Shown here in pieces: positions 1 through 6,234 of a stretch of DNA of 38,794 bases (position 1 is its first letter; every line of letters begins with the position of its first letter). Below the pieces are notes generated by a model. It did not search any database and was not told the DNA's origin. It saw only the letters and a program-made list of their open reading frames with translations. The position numbers and the translations under genes were made by a program. Where the stretch lies: the NCBI RefSeq assembly GCF_000764645.1, contig NZ_JRGK01000262.1, positions 1 through 38,794 on the forward strand, read 5' to 3'. The stretch is from Aeromonas finlandensis (lineage in GTDB: Bacteria > Pseudomonadota > Gammaproteobacteria > Enterobacterales > Aeromonadaceae).

Positions 1-2
1 GC

Positions 3-191
3 TCAGGTGTAGAGCAGGCCAAGTATCCTAGTCTCTCCGGCCAGCATCCTGCCTATGTCAAGGCTCAGCTCACCGCATTTCGTGCGGGGACTCGTGACAA
101 CGATCCGAATGGCATGATGCGGGACGTTGCCAAGAAACTGACTGATCAGGATATCGAAGCCCTCTCCAAATATGTAGCGGGTCTGCACTGA
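3..191 (+). CDS. Cytochrome c4-type diheme cytochrome, C-terminal fragment
   Basis: This is the last 62 codons of a gene that begins before the window; frame 3 is open from base 3 to a TGA at 189-191. The fragment has the closing part of a class I cytochrome c fold: YPSLSGQHPAYVKAQLTAFR, then NGMMRDVAKKLTDQDIEAL, then KYVAGLH. The Met pair would supply the axial heme ligand of the second heme domain. Such proteins are periplasmic electron carriers to terminal oxidases. No CXXCH motif is in the visible part, as expected for a C-terminal tail. In related genomes a cytochrome c4 gene sits near engB and yihI, which supports the call. A hairpin terminator follows at 221-247. Confidence 0.8.
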   Translation, partial: SGVEQAKYPSLSGQHPAYVKAQLTAFRAGTRDNDPNGMMRDVAKKLTDQDIEALSKYVAGLH

Positions 192-218
192 TATAGCTGT
201 TATGGCTGATTTGAGTTG

Positions 219-247
219 AAACGGGGAGTCTTGGCTCCCCGTTGTTT
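219..247 (+). terminator. Rho-independent terminator of the cytochrome c gene
   Basis: A GC-rich stem (ACGGGGAG, short loop, CTCCCCGT) is followed by GTTTTT, 30-55 bases after the stop codon. Confidence 0.8.
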
Positions 248-287
248 TTATGGCTTTCAGATAATTCTCGGTTTAATCCCCTTGTTT

Positions 288-306
288 TGTAAGAGATCTT
301 CCATTC
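288..306 (+). promoter_or_regulatory. GacA/UvrY/VarA-type activator box upstream of the first Csr RNA
   Basis: The sequence TGTAAGAGATCTTCCATTC carries the left half (TGTAAG) of the known GacA/UvrY consensus TGTAAG-N6-CTTACA. It lies about 145 bases before the likely start of the GGA-rich RNA. The same 19-mer, with two differences, sits upstream of the second Csr RNA at 4083-4101. The right half-site is degenerate, so regulator identity is inferred from family knowledge and from the duplication. Confidence 0.65.
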
Positions 307-441
307 TCAAGGCAGTCCAAGGCTCATTAATTTGCATGAAATGTTAAATATTCATTATTTATCAATTAATTATGCACACATTGAAATTTTTCGGCATGTT
401 GAGAATGTTTTGAGTGGATTGAGTCGCTTTATAGAGTTGAT

Positions 442-816
442 ACAGTAGGACCAATGGATTCACTCACGGATTGGGTGGCGTCACAGCAGGATGATGTTGT
501 GAGCAGGGGATAGCTGGCGTGGCGGGATGCTACGGGTTCGCATGAGCTGGCAAAGGATTGAAGGATCAGGATGGTGATCATCTCAGGAACGGGATGGGGT
601 TGCGGGATGCAAATTCCCCGGCACGACTCTGCAGGATGCGGTCGCGACGGGTCAAACAGGCACACGCACATTCAGGAACGACCACAATAAGGTCAGGATG
701 ACCTCACAACGATATGATGCGATGGCAAGTTGTCATGGAAAAGACGAAACAGATTGTTTTGCCATTCAGGATGGCGCTCGCATGAACATATCAAGGCAGC
801 TTCGGCTGCCTTTTTT
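442..816 (+). ncRNA. csrC: CsrB/CsrC-family CsrA-sequestering small RNA (first copy)
   Basis: No convincing gene is coded here, but the plus strand holds about 17 GGA motifs, many as CAGGATG, CGGGATG or CAGGAAC. Several sit in small hairpin loops, for example GGTC-AGGAT-GACC at 691-703. That is the signature of RNAs that bind and titrate the translational regulator CsrA/RsmA. The RNA ends in a strong terminator (AAGGCAGC-TTCG-GCTGCCTT plus T tract, 793-816). A -10-like TATAGA at 430-435 suggests a start near 442; TTGAGT (419-424) with TACAGT (441-446) would give about 453. The length, near 370 nt, matches E. coli CsrB. E. coli csrC also lies just upstream of yihI, so the csrC name rests on position only. 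The exact ends are not established. Confidence 0.88.
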
Positions 817-817
817 C
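793..817 (+). terminator. Terminator of the first Csr-type RNA
   Basis: An 8-bp stem AAGGCAGC / GCTGCCTT with a TTCG tetraloop is followed by a run of T. Confidence 0.9.
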
Positions 818-1030
818 TTTTGGGTCATTAACCCGATTAGCCATTCTGTGTCAAAATACCAGCAACATGCCCAGAGGATACCGATCCTGCGGTGTTCAGT
901 GGCCTGATTGGGCCGGATTGGTGCGGGATCCTGCTCTTGTTCCAGCCTTACTGTTCCTCGCATCGTATCCCACCGGGTGAGATCATCCCGGGTACGGGTC
1001 AATCCAGTTATTTTTCGGAGTTAGCCATTC

Positions 1031-1615
1031 ATGTCTGCTAAACAACCCACTCGCAAGCCTACTGGCAAGCGCAAAGAATCTGATGTCAGTGCTCAGGAAG
1101 GTCGTGAGCGCAAACGGGCTGCCAAGCGCAAGGGCTTGAAGGCTGGGTCCCGTCAGCAAGTCGAACAGTCGAAGAACAAGTCTGGCAACAGCCAGACCAA
1201 AGATCCGCGTATCGGTTCCCGCAAGCCGGTGGTACTGGTGGTGGATGACAAACAGAAGAAGCCGGCTGCGCCCAAGGCATTGAAAGAGAAGAAGCTGGTG
1301 ATGACTCCCGAGCAGGAGCTGGCCTCCATCGAAAATGATGACCGCTTGAATGATCTGCTGGATCGTCTTGATGCCGGTGAAACCCTGGAAGCGGCCGAGC
1401 AGGCCTGGGTTGATCAGCGTGTCGATCGGTATCAGGAGCTGATGGATGAGCTGGGCATCATCGATAACGACGATGAAGATGACGAACTGCCGTTTGATGA
1501 TGGCGATGATGCCGAGTTCGACGAGCAAAAACCGGCCTCCGAAGAGGAGTTGTGGGATCGTTTCAACCAGGTCGATTTCAAGCCGGAACCCAAGCCTGAG
1601 CCGAAGAAGAAGTGA
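1031..1615 (+). CDS. yihI: YihI, Der GTPase-activating protein
   Basis: The 194-residue protein has the YihI layout. A very basic N-terminal third (MSAKQPTRKPTGKRKES, RERKRAAKRKG) is followed by a central helical segment (LASIENDDRLNDLLDRLDAGETLEAAEQ, given here in outline) and a strongly acidic tail (DNDDEDDELPFDDGDDAEFD). In E. coli, YihI stimulates the GTPase activity of Der/EngA and thereby tunes late 50S ribosome assembly. The start has a GGAG 9 bases upstream. It is slightly longer than the E. coli protein of about 169 residues. It is followed with overlapping stop/start (TGATG) by the DUF2489 gene, so translation is probably coupled. Confidence 0.9.
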   Translation: MSAKQPTRKPTGKRKESDVSAQEGRERKRAAKRKGLKAGSRQQVEQSKNKSGNSQTKDPRIGSRKPVVLVVDDKQKKPAAPKALKEKKLVMTPEQELASIENDDRLNDLLDRLDAGETLEAAEQAWVDQRVDRYQELMDELGIIDNDDEDDELPFDDGDDAEFDEQKPASEEELWDRFNQVDFKPEPKPEPKKK

Positions 1616-2067
1616 TGAGTGGATGGATGTTGGCCGCCCTGTTGGGCGGCCTGATTTTGTCAGGTTTGGCCATCTACGCAGGCATGCTGCTGGCCAAGCT
1701 GAGACGGCAGCAAGCGATGCAATGGCTGGCGATTGCTACCCGCAATGAGCGAATTCTGGATAGCGTGCGGGTCATTGCCCATGCGGTGCAGGACGGGCAG
1801 TGTGACTACTCCGAAGGTGCGATTCGGTTGACCAACCTGCTGGATGCGTTACAGATCAAGGGTGGGCGGGCGTTTGCTGCCGAGTTCCCGGGTCTGTACG
1901 GACTGTATGAGAAGGTGAAAGATATGCCGACTCATGAGGCCAGACGTGCCCTCAAGCGCAATGAAGTGATGAAGATGGACCTCGAACGCAGCAGCTACGA
2001 GGCCGAGCTGGAGGCTCAGATCCTCAAGGATGTGGCCCAACTGAAGGATTTTCAGTTAGGTCGGTGA
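1615..2067 (+). CDS. DUF2489 family protein, membrane-anchored
   Basis: A 150-residue protein begins at an ATG that shares its A with the yihI stop codon. Residues 2-24 form one hydrophobic segment (GWMLAALLGGLILSGLAIYA), so it is probably anchored in the inner membrane with a cytoplasmic helical domain. The remainder is charged and helical, with no catalytic motif that I recognise. Family knowledge: DUF2489 proteins occur between yihI and hemN in Vibrionaceae, Aeromonas and relatives; function unknown. The upstream GTG at 1612 is a less likely start. Confidence 0.8.
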   Translation: MSGWMLAALLGGLILSGLAIYAGMLLAKLRRQQAMQWLAIATRNERILDSVRVIAHAVQDGQCDYSEGAIRLTNLLDALQIKGGRAFAAEFPGLYGLYEKVKDMPTHEARRALKRNEVMKMDLERSSYEAELEAQILKDVAQLKDFQLGR

Positions 2068-2098
2068 GCCAACAATAACAACAAGAGAGGAAGCGAGC

Positions 2099-3472
2099 GT
2101 GCAAGCAGAACAGATTGTGTGGGATCAGGCCCTGATCGAAAAATATAACTACAGTGGCCCGCGATACACCTCTTATCCCACTGCGCTGGAGTTTAACGAG
2201 AGCTTCGGCTATCCGGATTTTGTCCGCGCTGCCGGCCAGTATCCCGAGCGCAATCTGTCGCTCTATGTGCATATCCCTTTCTGTCACAAGCTCTGCTATT
2301 ACTGCGGCTGCAACAAGGTCATTACCCGCCATCAGCACAAGGCTGACGAGTACCTCGACTACCTGGAGCAGGAGATCAAGGCGCAGGCTCCGCTCTTCAA
2401 ACATCGTCTGGTCACCCAGCTGCACTGGGGCGGTGGTACACCCACCTATCTGGATGAAGCGCAAACGCGCCGCCTGATGGCCATGCTGCGTGAGCACTTC
2501 CATTTCGCCGAAGAGGGGGAGTTCAGCATCGAGGTCGATCCGCGCGAGATCGCCATTACCATGCTGGATGTGCTGCGAGAAGTCGGCTTCAACCGTATCA
2601 GTCTTGGGGTGCAGGATTTCAACAAGGATGTGCAGGTTGCGGTCAACCGCGAGCAGGACAACGACTTTATTAAAGCCATGTTGGAACGGGCCCGAGAACT
2701 GGGTTTCCGCTCGACCAACCTAGACCTTATCTATGGCCTGCCGCATCAGGATCGTGCCAGCTTCCACCATACGCTGGAAGAGGTGCTCAAGACTGATCCG
2801 GCGCGCCTCTCCATCTTCAACTATGCCCATCTGCCGAGTCGCTTTGCCGCCCAGCGCAAGTTGAAAGAGGCGGATATGCCTGCTCCGCAGGAGAAGCTGG
2901 CCATGTTGCAGGATACTATCGCCTTCCTCACCGGTCAGGGTTACCAGTTTATCGGCATGGACCATTTTGCCAAACCCGATGACGAGCTGGCGGTGGCGCA
3001 GCGCGATGGCAAGCTGCACCGCAACTTCCAGGGCTATACCACCCAGGGTGATTGCGATCTGCTGGGGCTGGGGGTCTCCTCCATCAGCATGATCGGTGAT
3101 GCCTATTCCCAGAACCAGAAAGAGCTCAAGGCCTATTACGCACAGGTTGCAGAGCTGGGCCATGCCCAGTGGAAAGGTTGCTCGCTCAATCAGGATGACC
3201 TGATCCGCCGCGAGGTGATCAAGCGGCTCATCTGTGATTTTCGCCTGAACTTTGCCTCTGTCGAGCAGGCGCACGGGCTCAATTTCAGAGAGTACTTTGC
3301 TGACGATCTCAAGCTGCTGCAGACCTTCATCAATGATGGATTGGTGTGTATGACGGAGGATGGTCTGGAGGTCTCCTCTACGGGGCACCTGCTGATCCGC
3401 AATATCTGCATGTGCTTCGATGTTTATCTGCGCAACAAGGCGCGTCAGCAGCAGTTCTCTCGCGTGATATAA
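2099..3472 (+). CDS. hemN: Oxygen-independent coproporphyrinogen III oxidase (radical SAM)
   Basis: HemN converts coproporphyrinogen III to protoporphyrinogen IX without oxygen, in the cytoplasm, during heme synthesis. The 457-residue protein carries the radical-SAM cysteines C62, C66 and C69 plus C71 (FCHKLCYYCGC) and Y56, at the same positions as in E. coli HemN. The glycine-rich SAM motif WGGGTPTYL and the HemN C-terminal domain (GLGVSSISMI, then RREVIKRLICDF) follow. It starts at GTG, supported by AGAGAGGAAG about 8 bases upstream. It probably belongs to one transcript with yihI and DUF2489; the gap is 31 bases. A hairpin follows the gene. Confidence 0.95.
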   Translation: MQAEQIVWDQALIEKYNYSGPRYTSYPTALEFNESFGYPDFVRAAGQYPERNLSLYVHIPFCHKLCYYCGCNKVITRHQHKADEYLDYLEQEIKAQAPLFKHRLVTQLHWGGGTPTYLDEAQTRRLMAMLREHFHFAEEGEFSIEVDPREIAITMLDVLREVGFNRISLGVQDFNKDVQVAVNREQDNDFIKAMLERARELGFRSTNLDLIYGLPHQDRASFHHTLEEVLKTDPARLSIFNYAHLPSRFAAQRKLKEADMPAPQEKLAMLQDTIAFLTGQGYQFIGMDHFAKPDDELAVAQRDGKLHRNFQGYTTQGDCDLLGLGVSSISMIGDAYSQNQKELKAYYAQVAELGHAQWKGCSLNQDDLIRREVIKRLICDFRLNFASVEQAHGLNFREYFADDLKLLQTFINDGLVCMTEDGLEVSSTGHLLIRNICMCFDVYLRNKARQQQFSRVI

Positions 3473-3494
3473 GTTTTTTGCCGATGAGAAAACA

Positions 3495-3523
3495 GAGAAG
3501 GGCGCCATCGTGGCGCCCTTCTC
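3495..3523 (+). terminator. Hairpin downstream of hemN
   Basis: A perfect 13-bp stem (GAGAAGGGCGCCA / TGGCGCCCTTCTC) with a 3-base loop starts 23 bases after the hemN stop. It lacks a strong T tract, so it may act as a weak terminator or as an RNA-end protector. Confidence 0.65.
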
Positions 3524-3616
3524 ATATGTATGTATTTTTGCTTAAGCAGCTGGTCTGGAAAGTTCGAGCAAGAAGGCGTTGCGGTGAGGCAAGTAATGGG
3601 GCGGTAAAACGCAGAC

Positions 3617-3891
3617 GAAAAGATGGGGGCGACTTTCGTCGCCCCCGGTAGTCGTATCGCTCATATCCTTGAACGAAGTTGCTCCCTGCAATCCCTGACT
3701 GTTTACCTCTTCCTTTAGGTTTCCCCTTCCCAATCCCTTGGGGTGTCCTTTAGCCATCTTGGCCTGACGAGTCATCCTGTCCCGTCGCACTTTCTCCGTC
3801 CTGGGAGGTGTCCTTTACCACATCCTGTGGTGAGTCCATTTGCCCAACCCTGGCAGCCAGTCTTCCTGACCGACTTCATTGCGTCCGTGCA
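3617..3891 (-). ncRNA. csrB: CsrB-family CsrA-sequestering small RNA (second copy)
   Basis: Read on the minus strand, this stretch has about 17 GGA motifs (CAGGATG, AAAGGACA, CAGGGA, AAGGATA). Several lie in hairpin loops, for example CCAC-AGGAT-GTGG at 3818-3830 and CTCC-CAGGAC-GGAG. Two phrases recall E. coli CsrB closely: AAAGGACACCTCC followed by CAGGA and GGAGAA, and GCAGGGAGCAAC near the 3' end. A -10 TATAGT (3898-3903) and -35 TTGTAC (3920-3925) with a 16-bp spacer place the start near 3891. A stem-loop plus TTTT gives an end near 3617, for a length of about 275 nt. By family knowledge it would bind many CsrA dimers and relieve CsrA repression. It points toward hemN and toward the first Csr RNA. 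Confidence 0.9.
3618..3646 (-). terminator. Terminator of the second Csr-type RNA
   Basis: On the minus strand, GGGGGCGAC-GAAA-GTCGCCCCC is followed by ATCTTTT. Confidence 0.85.
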
Positions 3892-3897
3892 TGAGTA

Positions 3898-3925
3898 ACT
3901 ATAAGGATTTTCTTACCGGGTACAA
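3898..3925 (-). promoter_or_regulatory. csrB: Promoter of the second Csr-type RNA
   Basis: Minus-strand -35 TTGTAC (3920-3925), 16-bp spacer and -10 TATAGT (3898-3903), placed just before the GGA-rich RNA. Confidence 0.6.
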
Positions 3926-4082
3926 CGGCAAGATGGAAAACGTTTTTATCATTAGCTATTTCGAAAGCAGTGCGTTTCGATTTATTCATTTATAAACATA
4001 ATGTTAAGTGCTACGTCTTCATGTTTTAAGATCCTATCTTCCGATTATCTCGAGGATCTTTTTGGCTGTTTGCTTACATATG

Positions 4083-4101
4083 GAATGGCTGATCTCTTAC
4101 A
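4083..4101 (-). promoter_or_regulatory. GacA/UvrY/VarA-type activator box upstream of the second Csr RNA
   Basis: On the minus strand the sequence is TGTAAGAGATCAGCCATTC. It matches 17 of 19 bases of the box before the first Csr RNA (288-306) and points the same way relative to its RNA, about 200 bases upstream of the inferred start. A further TGTAAG lies 23 bases downstream on the same strand. Confidence 0.65.
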
Positions 4102-4195
4102 CGACGTTTTGGTTACTTTGGAAACAGGTTTTGCAGTCTGATGATAGGCATCCGAGGTATGCAAGAAAGGCATAAAAGAGTGGTTGAATGCGGAA

Positions 4196-4564
4196 TTATG
4201 AGCGCTGGTTGAGTCGCTCATAGATGGTCTGGCGCTCTTCCGGGGTGAGCGAAGAGAAGTAGTGGGTAAAGAGGCGCAGCAGCAGGGATTTGTTCATGCC
4301 GTCTTGCTGGGTCAGATTGCCCAACTCATCGATGGCCACTGTGCTCATGGAGAAGGTGGCCTTTTTGTAGTTGGGTTTCAGGTGTTCGCCGCTCTCGATA
4401 AAGGCCAGCGCCGACAAGGCCTCATCCCGGTGCAGGCTCAGTTCAAGGCTGACCACCTTGGGTTTGCCCTTGGCGTAGAACTCTGCATCTTCAATAAACT
4501 CGTCGACGGTAAACTTCTTCTGGTGATGCAACTGGTGCTTTTTCTTCAGATCGGCCAGACCCAT
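4196..4564 (-). CDS. Small protein of unknown function, paired with the ParA-like ATPase
   Basis: A 122-residue protein starts at the ATG (MGLADLKKKHQ) one base after the stop of the ParA-like gene, so the two are one translational unit. A longer frame start at 4627 lies inside parA and is unlikely. The N-terminus is basic (KKKHQLHHQKK). The middle has KPKVVSLELSLHRDEALSAL and the end is helical (MNKSLLLRLFTHYFSSL, TPEERQTIYERLNQRS). I do not recognise the family. By position it could be a DNA- or cargo-binding partner of the ATPase, comparable to small ParB/ParG-like partners, but no ribbon-helix-helix or HTH is certain. No terminator is evident after it. Confidence 0.75.
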   Translation of the reverse strand: MGLADLKKKHQLHHQKKFTVDEFIEDAEFYAKGKPKVVSLELSLHRDEALSALAFIESGEHLKPNYKKATFSMSTVAIDELGNLTQQDGMNKSLLLRLFTHYFSSLTPEERQTIYERLNQRS

Positions 4565-4565
4565 T

Positions 4566-5213
4566 TCACACCCCCACTTGCAGGAACTCTTTGGCGATGG
4601 CCCGGATCTCCTCGGCGGATTTGCCATCCGGTTCGATCTCCATTACAGATAGCCCCTTCTCCTCGCTGTCGTCGTAAACATTGCGGCCATAGGTGATGGA
4701 GTTCAGTACGTCGACCCCGAATGAGGAGCAAACCTCTTTCGCCTCCAGAATGCGTTTCACCTGATTGGGGAGGGAAGGGCATTGGGTCAGCACCACGGCA
4801 GCATTGAGGGTTGGATTGACCATCTTGCAGGTGGTGATCAAATCTTCCATATGGGGCAGGGTTTTTAGGTCGCGGCGTTTCGGGCGCAGAGGGATCAGGG
4901 CATGGGTGGCGACGGCCATGGTGGAGCGCAGTGCCCGATTGTCTTGCCCGCCACAGTCGACGATGACGTAGTCGTAGCGGTTTTTCAGGCTGAGCAGATC
5001 GTTGCGAATATTGCCGTAAAGCTGAACGCAGTTGATCTGTGGCAGCTCCGGGTTGTCGTTGCGCTCTTGAATCCAGTCCGAGGTGGTACGTTGCGGGTCG
5101 CAATCGACCAGTAATACCTCCCCCTGAAATTGGGATCGGAGGTAGACCGCCAGATTCTGTGCCAGGCAGCTCTTGCCACTTCCCCCTTTTTCTCCACCGA
5201 CCAACAAGATCAT
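4566..5213 (-). CDS. ParA/MinD-type P-loop ATPase (orphan)
   Basis: The 215-residue protein has the deviant Walker A motif GGEKGGSGKS (residues 6-15; signature Lys9, catalytic Lys14). The Walker A' strand is VLLVDCDPQRTTSDW and the Walker B-like strand is YVIVDCGGQDNRAL. This is the ParA/Soj/MinD fold of dimerising ATPases that position DNA or protein cargo on the nucleoid or membrane. It lacks the N-terminal HTH of plasmid type Ia ParA, so it resembles type Ib or cargo-positioning ATPases. No plasmid, phage or replication gene is nearby, no obvious ParB follows, and the only partner is the small downstream gene. A minus-strand promoter (TTGTGA 5271-5276, TATACT 5249-5254) precedes it. Confidence 0.85.
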   Translation of the reverse strand: MILLVGGEKGGSGKSCLAQNLAVYLRSQFQGEVLLVDCDPQRTTSDWIQERNDNPELPQINCVQLYGNIRNDLLSLKNRYDYVIVDCGGQDNRALRSTMAVATHALIPLRPKRRDLKTLPHMEDLITTCKMVNPTLNAAVVLTQCPSLPNQVKRILEAKEVCSSFGVDVLNSITYGRNVYDDSEEKGLSVMEIEPDGKSAEEIRAIAKEFLQVGV

Positions 5214-5248
5214 GATGTTCCCCTATCCATGAGAAAACTGCTGATTTC

Positions 5249-5276
5249 AGTATAGGAGGGGCCTGCCTCATCACAA
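5249..5276 (-). promoter_or_regulatory. Promoter of the ParA-like gene
   Basis: Minus-strand -35 TTGTGA (5271-5276), 16-bp spacer and -10 TATACT (5249-5254), about 35 bases before the ATG. Confidence 0.55.
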
Positions 5277-5277
5277 G

Positions 5278-5302
5278 GCGAGAGGAGGGATACTCCTCTC
5301 GC
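5278..5302 (-). terminator. Hairpin between the small secreted protein gene and the ParA-like gene
   Basis: A 10-bp perfect stem GCGAGAGGAG / CTCCTCTCGC with a 5-base loop lies just downstream of the secreted-protein stop. It has no clear T tract, so terminator function is tentative. Confidence 0.5.
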
Positions 5303-5310
5303 GGCTTTGG

Positions 5311-5487
5311 CTAGTAATGCACGCTGCCTCCATGCCAGCGGCAGACATATTCAGGCACCAGCATTTGGGGGGCCTTGTCGACATGACAGACAACCATCGG
5401 GATGGCAGGGGCTCCTTCAGCCTGGCTAAGGGTCGGGAGCGCAGAGAGCAGCAGAGTAGCGAGCAGCAGTCTGGGTTTCATCTTCAT
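5311..5487 (-). CDS. Small secreted (periplasmic) protein, unknown function
   Basis: A 58-residue protein. An AAGGAG ribosome binding site 6 bases upstream fixes the start at MKMKPRLLLATLL. Residues 1-23 form a classic signal peptide ending SQA, with cleavage probably after TLSQA. The mature part is only about 35 residues, with two cysteines (MVVCHVDKAP, PEYVCRWHGG) that could form one disulfide, and a terminal GGSVHY. I do not recognise the family. The longer frame up to 5583 lacks a better start. Confidence 0.7.
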   Translation of the reverse strand: MKMKPRLLLATLLLSALPTLSQAEGAPAIPMVVCHVDKAPQMLVPEYVCRWHGGSVHY

Positions 5488-5586
5488 AACAACTCCTTGG
5501 TAGTGCCATTCATCTGTGATCTGGATCACCTTCTGAGTTAAGTCGAGGTTGGTACCAGCGCAAGGCGGGACGAATAAATTCAATTA

Positions 5587-5760
5587 ATGAAAAAAGTATC
5601 AAAAGGCGTCGTAGTGACAGGCGAGGATGGTTGTCAGCTTCGATGCGGACTTTGTGCATATCAAGTGGAATTGGACGGGGAGGTGGCGCTGTACAAGGCA
5701 GGGCGCAAAGGGGATGGCACTCATGCCATGATCTGGGACAAGAAAAGATTTATGCAGTGA
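5587..5760 (+). CDS. Possible 57-residue protein with a CX3CX2C motif
   Basis: An ATG at 5587 opens 57 codons to a TGA at 5758-5760, divergent from the secreted-protein gene. The product starts MKKVSKGVVVTGEDG and contains C16-x3-C20-x2-C23 (CQLRCGLC), followed by a mixed segment ending IWDKKRFMQ. The Cys pattern could bind metal; it equals the spacing in radical-SAM enzymes, but the protein is far too short to be one. There is no good ribosome binding site (AATTCAATT precedes the ATG), which lowers confidence. The opposite-strand frame here has no better support. Confidence 0.35.
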   Translation: MKKVSKGVVVTGEDGCQLRCGLCAYQVELDGEVALYKAGRKGDGTHAMIWDKKRFMQ

Positions 5761-6175
5761 TCGTGGCCGATGTGAGTATTTATTTCTCCTCTGCTCCACT
5801 TGTCACGCTGATGTATTCAGTTTTCACTCAACAATATTCAAAAACTATTCTCATTTGGTTTTATTTATTTGATTTTTAATGTTTTTATTATTTTTTGTTT
5901 AATTGTGGAAGTGAGCTGTAATGAATAAAAAAGGAATCAACATGAAATATAGCGGGGTGGTTGTGCATGAGTATGCGACCTTGGTTGTTTGAAAAATGTT
6001 CGGTTTGCTACTTGGCTCATAGATTGAGCGGTGAATATATTCAGTCAGAAGTGAATGTGATCAATGTCTAAGTTTGTCGTAATTGGCAGGTCTAACCTCG
6101 GTCTCGAAAGGCAAGGGCAGGATAGAACATAAGCCGATTACCCTACATAAAGAATATCCCGCCTTAGCCACGAGC
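5761..6175 (+). promoter_or_regulatory. AT-rich regulatory region upstream of the arginine deiminase operon
   Basis: About 415 bases with no convincing long gene. It contains several TGAAT/ATTCA half-sites of the kind ArgR recognises, best at 6033-6044 (TGAATATATTCA, with a shorter centre than the standard ARG box). It also has a tiny ORF at 5942-5992 (16 codons, MKYSGVVVHEYATLVV) behind a good AAGGA ribosome binding site. ArgR and anaerobic control of arc operons is family knowledge; I could not fix a -10/-35 or an FNR site with confidence. Confidence 0.4.
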
Positions 6176-6232
6176 ATGAATAGAAGGAATCTATTCAATC
6201 ACTCGCAGGGACCACTGCTAGACGGAATATAA
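6176..6232 (+). CDS. Candidate arcA leader peptide with tandem rare arginine codons
   Basis: ATG at 6176 opens 18 codons, [18 protein letters not shown], ending with TAA at 6230-6232, two bases before the arcA ATG at 6235. Codons 3 and 4 are AGA AGG, the rarest arginine codons, at the head of an arginine-catabolic operon. The same bases lie in a perfect hairpin at 6177-6197 (TGAATAGA-AGGAA-TCTATTCA). arcA itself has only a weak Shine-Dalgarno, so coupling to this frame is plausible. The leader's own ribosome site (ACGAG) is weak. Translation is not shown; this is a hypothesis from sequence. Confidence 0.35.
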   Translation: MNRRNLFNHSQGPLLDGI

Positions 6233-6234
6233 TC

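Noticed and set aside
429-907. Short frames inside the first Csr RNA region (429-671 minus, 698-907 plus)
   Set aside because: They have no ribosome site and no protein-like pattern; the GGA repeats and terminator explain the sequence.
3542-3790. 82-codon minus-strand frame inside the second Csr RNA
   Set aside because: The Lys/Gly-rich translation comes from the repeated GGA motifs; the RNA structure is the better explanation.
4196-5213. ParA gene pair as a plasmid or phage remnant
   Set aside because: No replication, mobilisation or phage gene, no flanking repeats, and base composition like the neighbours; kept as a chromosomal orphan pair.
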